NCBI GenBank assembly: GCA_013115135.1 | Contig: JABANP010000356.1 | Span: 1 to 54,881, forward strand | Length of the DNA: 54,881 nt | Source of the DNA: Perkinsus olseni | Lineage: Eukaryota > Perkinsozoa > Perkinsida > Perkinsidae | Direction: 5' to 3' | Shown: positions 1-12,400 of the stretch, in pieces | How the letters are laid out: the number at the start of each line of letters is the position of its first letter | Position numbering within the stretch: the stretch's first letter is position 1 | Translations under genes and position numbers: made by a program | The notes under the pieces: generated by a model | What the model saw: the letters and a program-made list of their open reading frames with translations, nothing else | What the model was told of the DNA's origin: nothing | Database searches by the model: none

Positions 1-3000
1 TGAGTCTCAATGAGATTCTCAACGAACCCGGTTTGTTGTGGTTTGTCAAACCGCAAGCAACCACAGCTGCACCGACTTAATCCACGATTCTGGTCCCGGC
101 CTCGCTCTGATCCTTTATTCTGTATTCTACGACAACTGCGGCCTCCGGATAGAGTCCTTTTAAGGCTCACGACAACGAGTGGATAATCTACTGTGGATTG
201 ACCAGTATCCAACTCAAGAGGGCGATGACAATGCCTTTGGCAACTTCTTTCGTGTTGCCCATGATCGAAGCCTACGCCTCTATGAAGGTAACCGTAACCC
301 TATAGCCTAGAGGTCCTAGAGCTAGCTCGAGATTCTCGAGTCGAGAATATAGGCCCTCGCGGTGATGTGGTCGGTCGGCTGATCTGGTTGGTAACCAACC
401 AGTATGTATTCAAATTGGGGTCACAGCCTTCTAATTTGAGGTGAAAATGGTGTAGTTGCGTTGCTATGTCATAGGCACAACAGTTGTTTGTAGAGAATCT
501 GCGATAATCTATCATAAATAATTGGCTCATAATGAGCAAATATGACAAGACCATCTTGTAAAAGGAATTCCTGGGTCGGAAGGCATACAAGACCATCTAC
601 AGTTTTGCAAGGAATTCCCGGGGCGGAAGACGTTTCAACTTGAAACTTTCAAGCACGCGCACAGTGTGCGCACGATCTGGTCGGTGACACCCTATCTTTT
701 ATAGGTCGTTCACGAAGCAATGATACGTAAAATGGGTCAAAACTTTTGACCCATCATTGGCCTTTTGACTAGAAAGGCCATTCCTGCAGTATACGGTATA
801 CTCCCTTCTCTACGACACTTGAATGCAGTACATTTCCTCGTCCAACCGAAACGAACACACGCGAAGTTCACGACGTGAACCATTCTGGTGGTTACAGCCC
901 ATGTCGGGGTTTCGGACACATATGCTTCTTGCTGACGCACTGTGCATATCATATGTGCATCATGCACATCGACAGAAGGATTCACGGCCATACGACAACT
1001 AGAGTGACAGATGCGTTCCGGTCCGGAACTTCCGGACTAAATGTACCGGATGCGAAAAGGGAGAAGCACAACATGGATGGACGGGCAACGGCTAGGTTAA
1101 ACTACATTTTGCAGTGGGATGGGACGACCGAGCCATAAAATATCCAATGTCCGCCAATGATGGTTAGATCAGCGAGCCTTAGATTGACGTAACACGACAC
1201 TGCGATTTACAATGACCATGAGTGAATATCGCAAAAGCATGAATCAACATAGTCACACAGAGCTTGCTGCTGCTGGTCGTATTCTTCAACTAAATTCACA
1301 CGCAGCGTTCCCGCCCCGGCACGGCAGCACAGCTTTGTTACCTTCTTACCAGTGGGAGCATCTACTTCTATCGTGGCAGGCCCAAATTGTCAGAAATAAC
1401 GACCTGGGAAGACGAGAATAGCGGCTGCCAAGTGGCATGTCATGAGTCATGAAACAAAGTCCTAGTGATATTCTCCATCCCTCATGCGACAGAAATTCGG
1501 TCTCAAAACAGCGACGCGAAGCCAAATATCTATCCGTAGGGCCTCGTCATGACGGAACCACCTCATCAGAAATATTCGAGCCTTCAGCTGCGATTGCGGC
1601 GAACTTGACCTTGTTGGAACAGTTGCCATGACGATGGAACAGAACCCTCATACCTAAGTTAAGCATGATATGCACGCATGCACTACGGTATCGACAAGCA
1701 ACCTTACATTCTTCCAGCATGCCCCTGGCCTCTGCCTCGGTCATATCATTACGATGCCTACTGCGCATGATGGGGAGTGCCAACTCCTCACCGGAACCTA
1801 AGCAGACTCTCTTGGGTCGATACTGCCGCTTCTGCCGGGGAAGCGGGCTATACGAGCGCTGATCTGCAGAAAGTCGACAGGATGACGGTATTTCTACGGT
1901 CAATATTGCAGGTTCTATTCGCATGCGAAGAACTACTTCAAAAACGAAAAGCATTACTTGATATGATCAGGAATAACTAAATTTTAGTTCTTTACTGCTT
2001 TTAAACACTACAATTCACAGACCCACACTGCACAGCTGACGATATGCCCACCATGCCCCGGCGTAGAGGTCACCTGTCGCGACGACGTCCTCCTCGAAGA
2101 GGGTGCCGTGCGGGGTCGAGCGTGGCGAGGTAGTGAGGCTCCTCAGTTCTCTTCTTGTTGATGCCTCCAAGTACAAAATTATTGCACAGGGGATCCAATT
2201 CACCCCGTTTTTGATAGCAGATACGACTTGATGTATTGAGCCCACTCTGAAGGGCCACGCCTGGGATAAACGCAAACTCGGCTTGACGTATTTCGTATCT
2301 TGCATGTATCAGCCTAAGATACTACTCTGGCACTTACTCAGTTCCATCGTCACAAAGCCAGTCCTCGTTCTCGAGATCACGTAGAGAATCCGTTAGGTAC
2401 CTTTATAGATGACCACGTACCCACCACTCAGCATCTCCTTTAATCAACCTAAGATGCTTACTGGAAATCAGAAATCTCGCCAGAAGCAGCCACCAGGGTA
2501 TTGCTGCCAACCTAAAATATAATAATTTTCGCAGAGTGCACCATCCACCAGGAAACCACGACGAGACTCGGGCTAAATCACTGCTAAGGATCGCTTATGT
2601 GCTCCGATCGACACGATACTAGACCAACTCAGGACGTCTTCGTGTATCCACTCATGTCATCAATTCTATGGACGCGAATTATCGGCGGACAGTAATGTGA
2701 ATGTTCATGAGAAATAATGCGGAATCATCCGATGAAGGAACGGACCACCTATTTCCGATATGTTTCGCCCACCTTGATGACCCTGTCGACGCCAGTGAGC
2801 CTTGGCGAACTACCATTGCTAGCAAGGGTATCATAGCACATCATAATACCGTCCTGGTACCTGTAATAAAGGAGTCGATAGGCGCATCGCTCCGCTCCTC
2901 CCTACTTCACTGCCAAAACTGAAGCTCCAGAGACACCGGACTGAGAGCTTAGCTGTTCTCCAGACATTTTGTGAGAGATCAAGCTCAACAACTTCGTTGC

Positions 3001-3419
3001 GCTTTTAGTTTTCCACCTTCCGTCGCGAAGACGGACTGCATTTTGCGCGTAAAGCGCTCTTTTCTGCTCGCGCTCGCCCCAAATGCTGCTCAATCTTAGC
3101 CCTACTGCGCTCCTGTACCTCCATTAGGCAACGGAGAGGGTTTGGGCTTCAATATTGTCATTTCCACATCTAGCGATGCGGCCTGTTTGACCGTTGAGCT
3201 TCCCAGAAACTAGGACGCATTCTCTGCCGATATGGATGGTACCGATTTTTGCAAGATCCATTTCCGAGCACCATGCGACTTTTCATCGTTGAAAAGAGCT
3301 TCCCTTGGCGCGACTGTCCCCCTAGTCGCGAGAGCGGCTCCGCGATGGGTCTATCCTAAGCTCGAGCCATACGCATTATGTACGACCCACCATAGTCTTT
3401 CTCTTTTCTTCCTCTGTCC
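1..3419. other. Region without a supportable gene, upstream of HYDIN
   Basis: Open frames here are short, overlap on both strands and show no family motif. The longest is a minus-strand frame at 1547-1954 with scattered cysteines; I do not recognise it and would not call it a gene. The only clear structure is an imperfect direct repeat (545-582 and 587-629). The last few hundred bases probably include the HYDIN promoter and 5' UTR, but I see no decisive signal. Confidence 0.5.
545..629. repeat. Imperfect tandem direct repeat, about 40 bp unit, two copies
   Basis: Two adjacent copies begin with ACAAGACCATCT and share AAGGAATTCC and GGCGGAAG or GTCGGAAG blocks. They differ by small substitutions and a few inserted bases. 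No function is evident. Confidence 0.6.
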
Positions 3420-6400
3420 ATGATAATATCCGAAATCTCGGAGTTGCCTCTTTTCTCAACCACCAGCCGTCAAAGGGTTCAGCGACAACAACACGACCTC
3501 AAATCAGGGCCAATCCGAATCGTACGGCAATTGGACATCGCATTCCACTCCCTTCATAGAGAGACCAGTGTCCCTCTGGACGAGCCATTATTCGAACCAA
3601 ATCCACCCATGATACGGGTAAGGTCACAGCACCTACTTCACGAGTGAGGGCTTGGCCGAAGGCTGATCGCCCTCAGAATGCCTACGCCTGACTCTGTTGT
3701 TACTCAGTTCGCGCACTATCACGGGATGGACAAGCTCAGCATGACACTGTCCCTGCGCAATAAAGATACTGTGTCGCGGCGGGTGCAGGTTCTGCCTCCT
3801 CCAGTAGAGCATTTCAAAGTACGTAACAGCTGCACTGAGTACCATCTATTGCTCTCTTCCTAGGGTATAGACTGGCCTCAGGTTACTCGCAAAAGCGGCA
3901 AGGACCGATACGATCTTGTAGCCCCTGGCATGGAAGTGTCTTTCCTCATCAAATTCCATCCCGACGCCCGGGCTGATTATTGTCATGATTTGGAAGTTGT
4001 CACCGAGCGAGAGGTTTTCGTTGTGCCGATAAGAGCCTTCGCGGGAGTACCCAAGCTCGACGTCCCTAGGCAGCTGGACTTCGGAAATGTGAGTGCCGTT
4101 TACCCTGTCGTAATCCTAACCGGTTTTATGGGCAGGTCTTAGTGAAGCACGGCGAGGCTCGAGTAGTGTACATTAGGAATATTGGCGATGTCGCAGCGCA
4201 GTACGCTGTCCACTGTACTCCTTCACAGCCTTTTGCAGGGTGAGAAGCTATCTGCGTTGTTTATCCTTTGTAATGACCGTGGAGCTTCTTGCGGTTCTTA
4301 CTGCCGAAGAATCTCATATTTGTTGGGCCTAGCTTCTTAGCCTTCAGTTTTGGGAAGTGAAGTTCAAATCCTACCCAAATCAGGCACGGTTCCCGAGGTC
4401 CTCTACTGCATTTCTGGCGGTACCGGCGTGCTGCAGGCGGGCGAGGGTGGCTCAGGTTGAGCTGGGTTTCAGACCAACCAGTTTGGAGCATTATCGTCGT
4501 GCTGTGACCATCCGGTAAATTTTCGTCCCTGGCTCCGCCATTCACGAGCGTCTGGACACTTGGCATGCTCGTCAGGTACTTCAACCCAGGTGAGACTAAT
4601 CTGTCGCAGCCTGACGAAGACCATCACAGCGGCATCCGGACGTCTACCATTGAGTGCGAGGGCACAGGAGTCACCGGCGATATCAAGTTCAGTGTCAGAA
4701 GCCTTCCAATGGACAGCACTTACATTGCGCTGAGTAACGATCGGAATTTGAATCCTGAATTGTGAGAGTTTGTGGTAAGGTTCTCGAAAAAGCTTCGTGA
4801 TCACCAATAACTCTGATGTGATCGTCGAGTTCTCTTGGCGAGCGTTCTCGAGTGAAGCAGTTGACAGAGAGGAGAAGGAGAAGCTCTTAGTCCAGCTCGG
4901 TCGAGAGCAGGCGGAGGAGCAGCTCTACACGCTGGCACTATGCAGTACCGCCAAGGACGACCTGGGTATCCCTGGGGATTCTGACGGGGCTCTTCGCATT
5001 GGCCGTGCACGACGGTCAGGTTCCTCATCAGAGACGAATCGCGACGAGTATCCGCCCGCCGTTCGTAGTGTCTTGGAAAGCATCACCGCTTCTCCTGGGA
5101 AGGCCAGCGGGTTGACGAGCCCGAGCGCGAGCAGTAGCAGCAGCAGTACTGAGAGTGAGAGCGAGGAGAGCTCTTCTGAAACGATAAAGAACTCCAAAAT
5201 GGAAGGCCTGGTGATGCGGGCCCTCCAAACGAAGTGAGCCGTGGGCTCTAAATGGAAGTGGAGGATTGTTGTTATCCCGATAGATATGATAACATCACGC
5301 GGCAGATTAACGAGGACCCGCTGTACTTCTACGATGAGGTCTTCAGCATAGATCCCATAGTGTCCACCATCTACCCGGGGGCCTCCAGGACTATTACCGT
5401 ACCTTTCCCTACTCGCGCTTTCATTACACCATAGCGTATCAGGTGACGTTCGGGCCATTATCAGCCCTGCAGTACAGCTGCTCGGCATACTGCAGTATCG
5501 TAGGCTCGGTTGAGCGAATACCATTGACAATTCACGGCGTGGGGATCGGCCCCAAAGCGGCCTTCTCGTACGACGAACTGGACGTTGGCGAGGTGTGGTG
5601 CGCCGTCGTGGGCTTCTACCGAAGCATTCGAATGCCCAGGTGTATGTCGAGTCCACTCACCACTACGAGGTCAGCCTGTTGAACCGTGGCGAGATAACTG
5701 CACAATTTCATATTGCTCCAAATACATCGACGTTTGGCTCCAGGTGGGGCGGGAACCCGCAGGACTCGATGATGCGATCTCTTCGAAATTCTTATAGGAC
5801 GCCCAAGCGCGTGTACCTAGTTGCAATTTACTGATGAGTCTGTACTTCTGTGAGCACAGCCGGTGTTTTGGTCTGTCTGAGTTGAGCTAGCCCGGATGCT
5901 ACGACTAATTCCTACTGAAGCCGCCACTAGCGCTCTAGTCACGTACGTTTCAAGCCGCGGAACCTACAGGTTGGCCTGGTAGGGTCGTGTGCCAAAACCC
6001 CCACCATAGAGCCTTCAGTCGAGGCACGGTCTCACGATGGTGTACGAACGCCCCTCTTCTATGGCCTACTGTCCGCCCATGCCTGACCCGATATCCTGCT
6101 CAGGTTTGTATTCGAGCCCAGCAGCGGCGAGATCCCAGTTGGAGAGAGCGTTGGCATTACAGCTATTTTCAATCCGAATGAGCTTGGAGACTTCTACGAG
6201 GTACAGCCTGCGTTGTTGTGCGACCTCTCATCCTTCTTTGGCACTTTCCACCGGTGGTAGTCATCCTATGCGATCTGCTGTGCAGGTTTTCCACTGCCAA
6301 CTCACTGGGTCTACGTCAACCGTACCGTTGGTCTTCAAGGGGCGGAGCGTAGCTCCTAGTTTCACCTTTGACGTTGAGGCCATTGACTTTGGACTAGTCT

Positions 6401-9400
6401 CTGTGGGGTTCCTCAACACCAAGACTATCACCCTGACCAATACGTACGTGCTCTCCGTCCCGCTGCATACCACACCTTCCACACTTCCTGGAACAGGTCC
6501 GACGTTTCTTTCAACTACGTCCTTCGAGTCCCCGGGGACGGCCGACTGGATGAGAAGGAGTTTGATCTCGTACCGAGCCGAGGGTCTCTGAAGCCGCTAG
6601 CTAGGCAACGAATTCAAGTCGGTTCAGCCAGCCTGGCGTTCGGCGCTTTAGAGTGTCTAGCCTTCGCGCAGGTGGACTTCATTGCAGAGAACGTGAGGTC
6701 CTACGAGCTCAGTCTCTTGGTGGACTTGGAAGGGATTGGCGAGGGGCTCCTAGCCGTGCCGATCTCGGTGGGTCCTGTAGCAGCTGTTGGCAGGCTTATA
6801 CTCGCTGGTGCAGGGCCGATCTGATGTTCCCTCGATATCCTTCGAGCCAGTGGAAGTCCTCTCCTTCGGGGAAGTCTTCATTCACTACCCCTTCCACAAG
6901 CGCCTCATCCTGCACAATACGTCAACCTTGCCGGCCAAGTTTGATATCGTCACGGATTCGGACGCCCCTGCAGACTCAGGTAGGGTTTGACTGAGCTACA
7001 ATGACACAGTGTGGTATGCTCAGCGGACCCCAGTGTTGCCATAGCTGAAGTTGAACCGGATCAGCCCCAGGGTAGAGTCCCCGCGGCAAGCAGCCATGTG
7101 GTAACCCTCACCTTGTACGCTAAGAGGACAGGCTCAGTCAATAGGACGGTGTAGTAGCTCCACGGTCTTCGACTCTGCTATGCCCCTTGACAGGTACATT
7201 AAGATCGGGGGCCATAGCGTGCCATACCCCATCACCGTAAAGGCTCGGGCAGTGGGCCCAAGAGTCCTGGTGGAACCCATGGCCATCGACTGGGGCAGCG
7301 TCAGGTGTCTGGATGTGAGTCGCTATGAGGTCTGCCTCGTGAGAGGTTTGGGGTGATTCAGGTCGTGACGAAGACGATAAAACTGACCAATGACTGCTGC
7401 ATCGCCGCACCTCTACGAGTGCTGATGAAGAGTCGGACTTCGCCGTGGAGCATCGAGCAAAAGGTTATCCACCTAGAGCCGCAAGAGGTCTACCACTTGT
7501 CAGTCAAGTAAGCTCTAGCAGCAGTGCCTGGTGTAGAAGTAAGCCGTGCGCTTCCATTCGAATACCTACGTCAGATTACGCCCTAACGAGGTGCAGAGGT
7601 TCACAGATGTCCTCTACGTGATAGTGGAGGAGGGAGAAGACTCGGCGATCAATTTCAAGTAGAAGGGCGATAATTTTGTGGCGCGTGACGCTGCTTTCAG
7701 GTGTCGCGGAACGGAGACTCCCATCGTTTGCGACGAGGACTTGGGAACAATAGACTTTGGCACTCAGTACACAACTCAGTCTATCACGAAGGAGATCGTG
7801 CTCAAGAATCTAGGCAGAAAATCTAGGACTATTACCTGGCTGGTGAGGGCCGCATGTGCGTCGCTGCTACTACGACCTCGGTGAACTCTATTCACCGCAT
7901 GCCGTTGAGACTGCTCGTGCTTGCGTGTGGCGCACATCCTCAGATCAGTGACAGCGGGATGCGTCCATTCCGTCTCATGTCAGTGGTGGCCTTTCCTGTG
8001 CATCGTTTTCAGGTCAATAAGGAGGCAGCTAGAGAGAAGGTATTGAAGCAGCTTGCCAAGGACGGAGTGGATCTGAAAAAGGCTAAGCTGCCGGCTGTGC
8101 CCTACACGGTACGACATGTGCTCCTCCTGCAGTGTGGTCAGGACGCGGGTCAGATACATCCGACAACGGCCGTTCTGCCCAGCAATAAGGGGTATCGGTT
8201 CACGATATCGGCGTGCAGCCAGGTTATCGACCTCGTAGAGGACACCGCGGAGTGCATGGAGTACGTTGGAGGCAACAAGAAGGGCAAGGCTATCTTCCAG
8301 CCATCCCTCAAGGTAGCTGGGGGAGGCGGCTGTCACTCGCATGGCCGAGCTGCTCCTACTTTTTCCAGACTACTTTCGTCGCTCCGCTGTTGCGAATGTC
8401 GGACAACAACGTTCCCTTCCGTTATGTGTGGAGCAAGGAAGACGGCGAGAAGGCTGCCATGATGACGCGGCCACTGAAGATCACTAATATCTCGCCGTTG
8501 CCCATCACCTTCTCCCTGACGATCCCCGTGCCCTTTTACATCAGGTGAGGGAGGGGCATGTCGTCCAGCATGCTGTCAGTGGCCTTTCTTAGGTTGCCAG
8601 AAGCGGCAACTCTTGTCGGTATCGAAGGAGCCTCTGTTGCTGAGGGATCGGTGAGTCTGGATCCGGAGGCTAGCGTCACGGTGGAGGTGGACTTCGACCC
8701 GTCTTACAAGGTTGATCGACAATGTGCTGTGCTGAAGCAAAACATATCGGTAAGTGGCGGGTCGATGGGGATAGGGCTAGGATCTCGGCTGACCCTCCCT
8801 TATGCAGATAACATATAAGGACCATCCTCAGAAGGATAGCCTCGAGGCCATAGGGGAGGTCGTCTTCCCCAATCTCTCTTTCGAACGAGGAGAGCTCGAC
8901 TTTGGGGCGGTCCTCAACCGTACAGTAACGGAGAAGCAAGTCTTAGTAGGCCCCTGTTCTCTAATGTTCTCGCTTCCGCCCGTCCCTTCCTGATTTCAAT
9001 CTTGCCGTACAGGTGACCAACACATCGGAGCTGCCATGTGACTACACCTGGGAGTTCATCGTTACTGCTCAGGAAGCTGATAAGGCAAGTCGATGATCGG
9101 GGTCATGCCGTTTGCGCTCTGGATTGCAGCGTTCCTCTTCTTGACTCAGCTCAACACGATATCACCGAATATGGCATTTGATATCGAGCCTATCACTGGC
9201 ACCATACCAGCGCAAACAACGGAAACCGTATGCTTCCGGTTCAACGGCGTCCCTGACAGGCTTTGCGAGGCCATCGCCAGGTAATATGCCTACCATAGTG
9301 TGCCTGCTCTTGACGTGAGGGTGGTGTAGGTGCAACGTTATCGGTGGTCCGAGCTATGACGTCAAGCTCCGCGGTCGGGCTTCGGAGCTTTCCTTCCGCA

Positions 9401-12400
9401 TCGACAAGACCCATCTAGATTTCGGCAACATGCAGTTCGACAACTCCGCCGAGCGAGAGCTCGTGATAGTCAACAAGAGTTGCGTAGCTGCCTTCTTCGC
9501 CGTGGACCTCCGTGGTCTGAAGAGAAGAGTTCTAACGGTGACTCCTGAGAAAGGGAAGATCCACGGCGACGGCAAGGCGAAGTTGACGGTCAATTTCTCG
9601 CCGGGTGAGTGCTTCTGTCGGTGGGGACTGGGTAGCAGTCGTCGGGGTCGATCGTACTCCCGGCGATTCGAGTGGCGAAAATGGCTTCATCAGTAGGGCC
9701 GAGCGTGAGTTCCTCTTTAGGTATCCCCTCGGAAGTCTCTGAGGTGTTTTTGATTCGAGTATCGCACCTACCGGCGGTAGCTGTGAGCGTCGAAGGCTGT
9801 GGAGTGTACCCAGCCCTGGTCTTGAACCTGCCGCGCGCCAACGCGGAGGAGCACATGAGGAAAATGGAAGACATTGCTGAGCGGATGCCAGTGGAGGTGA
9901 GGATGACTCCGCTATTATATCGGGTCTGCTAGGCCTGGGACCACACTGTAGGACCGGGCCTCTCCTAGGTCCATCATACGGGCACATCGTCTAGAGGGAC
10001 ATCACGGCGGGCGAGCTTCATGAGTACTACGCCAGTGGGGAGTGTTATATTCTCTGAGCACCCTGGTACCTCCAAATCGGGGGACCCGAGAAGCTCCGGA
10101 GCTGCCAAAAGCCACAAACCTGCCGGCACCACGATAGCTTCCATGGCCAGCAGACGGGGCTCCTCATCGGAGCTTGGAGGTGTTGCCCCGCCGCATACAG
10201 TTGTATCGTTGGGCCACCACACGTTGAAGTAGGTGAATGAGGGAGGCTCTGCGGATCGCTGTACCCGAGTCCTGGGCAGGTGCACAGTTGAGGTCGACAG
10301 AGCCAGCCTTTGTGATGCCCTCCTGGCTATTGAGCGTTTGCAGGACGCGCCGGCTTCGATGACCCCTAGCGGCCGCAAGAAGACCCGGGCGGTAAGGGGT
10401 CGAGGATGAGGTGAGATTTCTGACCGTTCGCGATTCAGCTCACTGCGAAGACGGTGGCCGGGAGCTACGTGTGTGACTTTGGTGACATCGTCTTGGGCCA
10501 CAGCAGACGGCAGCCTTTCACGGTGTACAACTGTCATGCCACCGACATCATGCTCAACATCAGCCGAAAGGAGCTCATGGAAGTGGGCTTCATAGTCACG
10601 CCCGAACAGGTGATGAGTCCGGGGGCTTCGAACGCCTTCTGGCGAGGGGACCGCTCCTCTTTTCAGGTTGGGAGCATAGCTCCTGGGAAGTCCCTATCCA
10701 TGGCCATCATCACAGAGCTGCCGAAGGATGCCGAGGAGGGAGTGCGGGAGCTGGTATGGGAACTCCCTATTAAGAATGGGCCAAGGTACTCTGCTGTCGT
10801 TGCTGAGTCCTCAGCGATCATCCAAACAGCGCACCTTGTCTTAGGTATGCCATCCACCTCAGAGCTCGACACGAGATTCCGCAGCTCACTCTTCCCATCA
10901 GTGAAGTAGACTTTGGAACAGTCGTTGTCGGACAGCGATCGAAGTGAGATCACCCACGCAGTCGGGTCACCAGGCGGTGTCTGAAAGACCTCCTCTATAA
11001 AAGGCATTAGTCTTCATTGATCAGGCGTTACTTGCGGCTGATTAACGACAAGCACGTTCCCGTCGAGTGGTCCTTCCGGGTGCCCACCACTAAATTCGGT
11101 GTACCTCTGCCACCTTGGGAGGTTCCCTTCGGAATCACTCCCACCTTCGGCATGCTTGAACCTGGCCAAGATTCTACTGTGGAGGTACAGAGCGTGACCA
11201 AATTGTTCCCGGCATGCCGCTCCATCGGTGTCTATAACCTCCCGCCAGCGGGATGTTGGCTTAAAGCCAGGCCGCCTGCAACGTCCAATTTCGGCTCTGG
11301 CGAAGGCAATCGTCAATCTCGCTTTTGTACACTCCAAAACACTTGAAAACTGTAAAAATATTCCTGATACTTCCCTGCCACTAAAGCTCAAGATAAGGTG
11401 GTACGATATAAAACCTAATGGACTGAGATAATAAATAGATGGTATACTAATGCGTCTCTTCACTTCTAGTACTAGGACATCTCTTCCCCTCGCCCTCCTC
11501 TAGCGCATTTCCTAGAGGCGCATCTGATGGTTGAGATACCTCAAGCTTCGCCTTCGCCTCGTGCCAGTCTTGACCCTGAGGCTGTGGCTTGGGCTGCAGC
11601 CTTGTGTTGTAATGGTGGATGTGGACGGTAGCCTGGGCCGGCTCCGACCCAGCGTTCCTTCGACTCTGCAAGCGGGCAGATCTTCGTCGTTTCCGCTTGG
11701 CGGAAGCGGCCGCTGCCTGTGCTCTTTGATAGCGCGTGAGGTCCACCTCCGCATCCGAGGGGCTATTGTCCGGGGATCCTTGGGAGGAGGGGAGGAACTT
11801 GTCCAGCGGATGGCTTGGCCCAATTGGCATGCTTAGAGTGCGGTCGTCAAACACGCTACGATAAACGGTGCTACTCGAGCTCGGAATGTTACCAAGAAAC
11901 GAAGAACAGCTAGAGTCGATACGTCCGGGCGATGCGAGTGGTTCAATTGTGTTGCCTCAAGGCGCGCTGACGACCGTGCGCGCCCAGCAACGACCAGGCG
12001 CCTGAGAATGTGGATAGTTTCTCAGCCGACGATATAGGCTTTACCCTTCATGGTTCCTCGGAGGAATTGCTATTGGCCTTATTCTGCGCTCGTATAACCA
12101 GCCTCATCGCCGTCCAGATTGTCGGGCTCTTATTCAGGTATCCTTCACGCCCAACGCAGCTGGAGCCTTCGCGGAGAAATTAGCTCTGCGCATTAAGGAC
12201 AACAGGCAGTCGGCCGTCATATCGTTACGTGGCTCGGGGAGCGCTCTGGAAGTAGCGCCGGCACACCCTGGTATCTCGTGGAGCCTCCTGTATCAGGTCA
12301 ATATTACCCCGACGTCCTTTTGCCACCTCGGGCCTGTCTTGCCGTACCAGCAAGATCCGTCTTGCCGCCAGGAGCTCACCTTGGAGAACCCGACAGACCA

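Noticed and set aside
1547..1954. Minus-strand frame with several cysteines (135 codons)
   Set aside because: Cys spacing fits no domain with confidence, composition is irregular, and an overlapping plus frame is nearly as long.
9532..10537. Minus-strand frames of 150-187 codons opposite HYDIN
   Set aside because: They are shadows of GC-rich HYDIN exons. The plus frames align with HYDIN domain by domain, and the minus frames show no motif.
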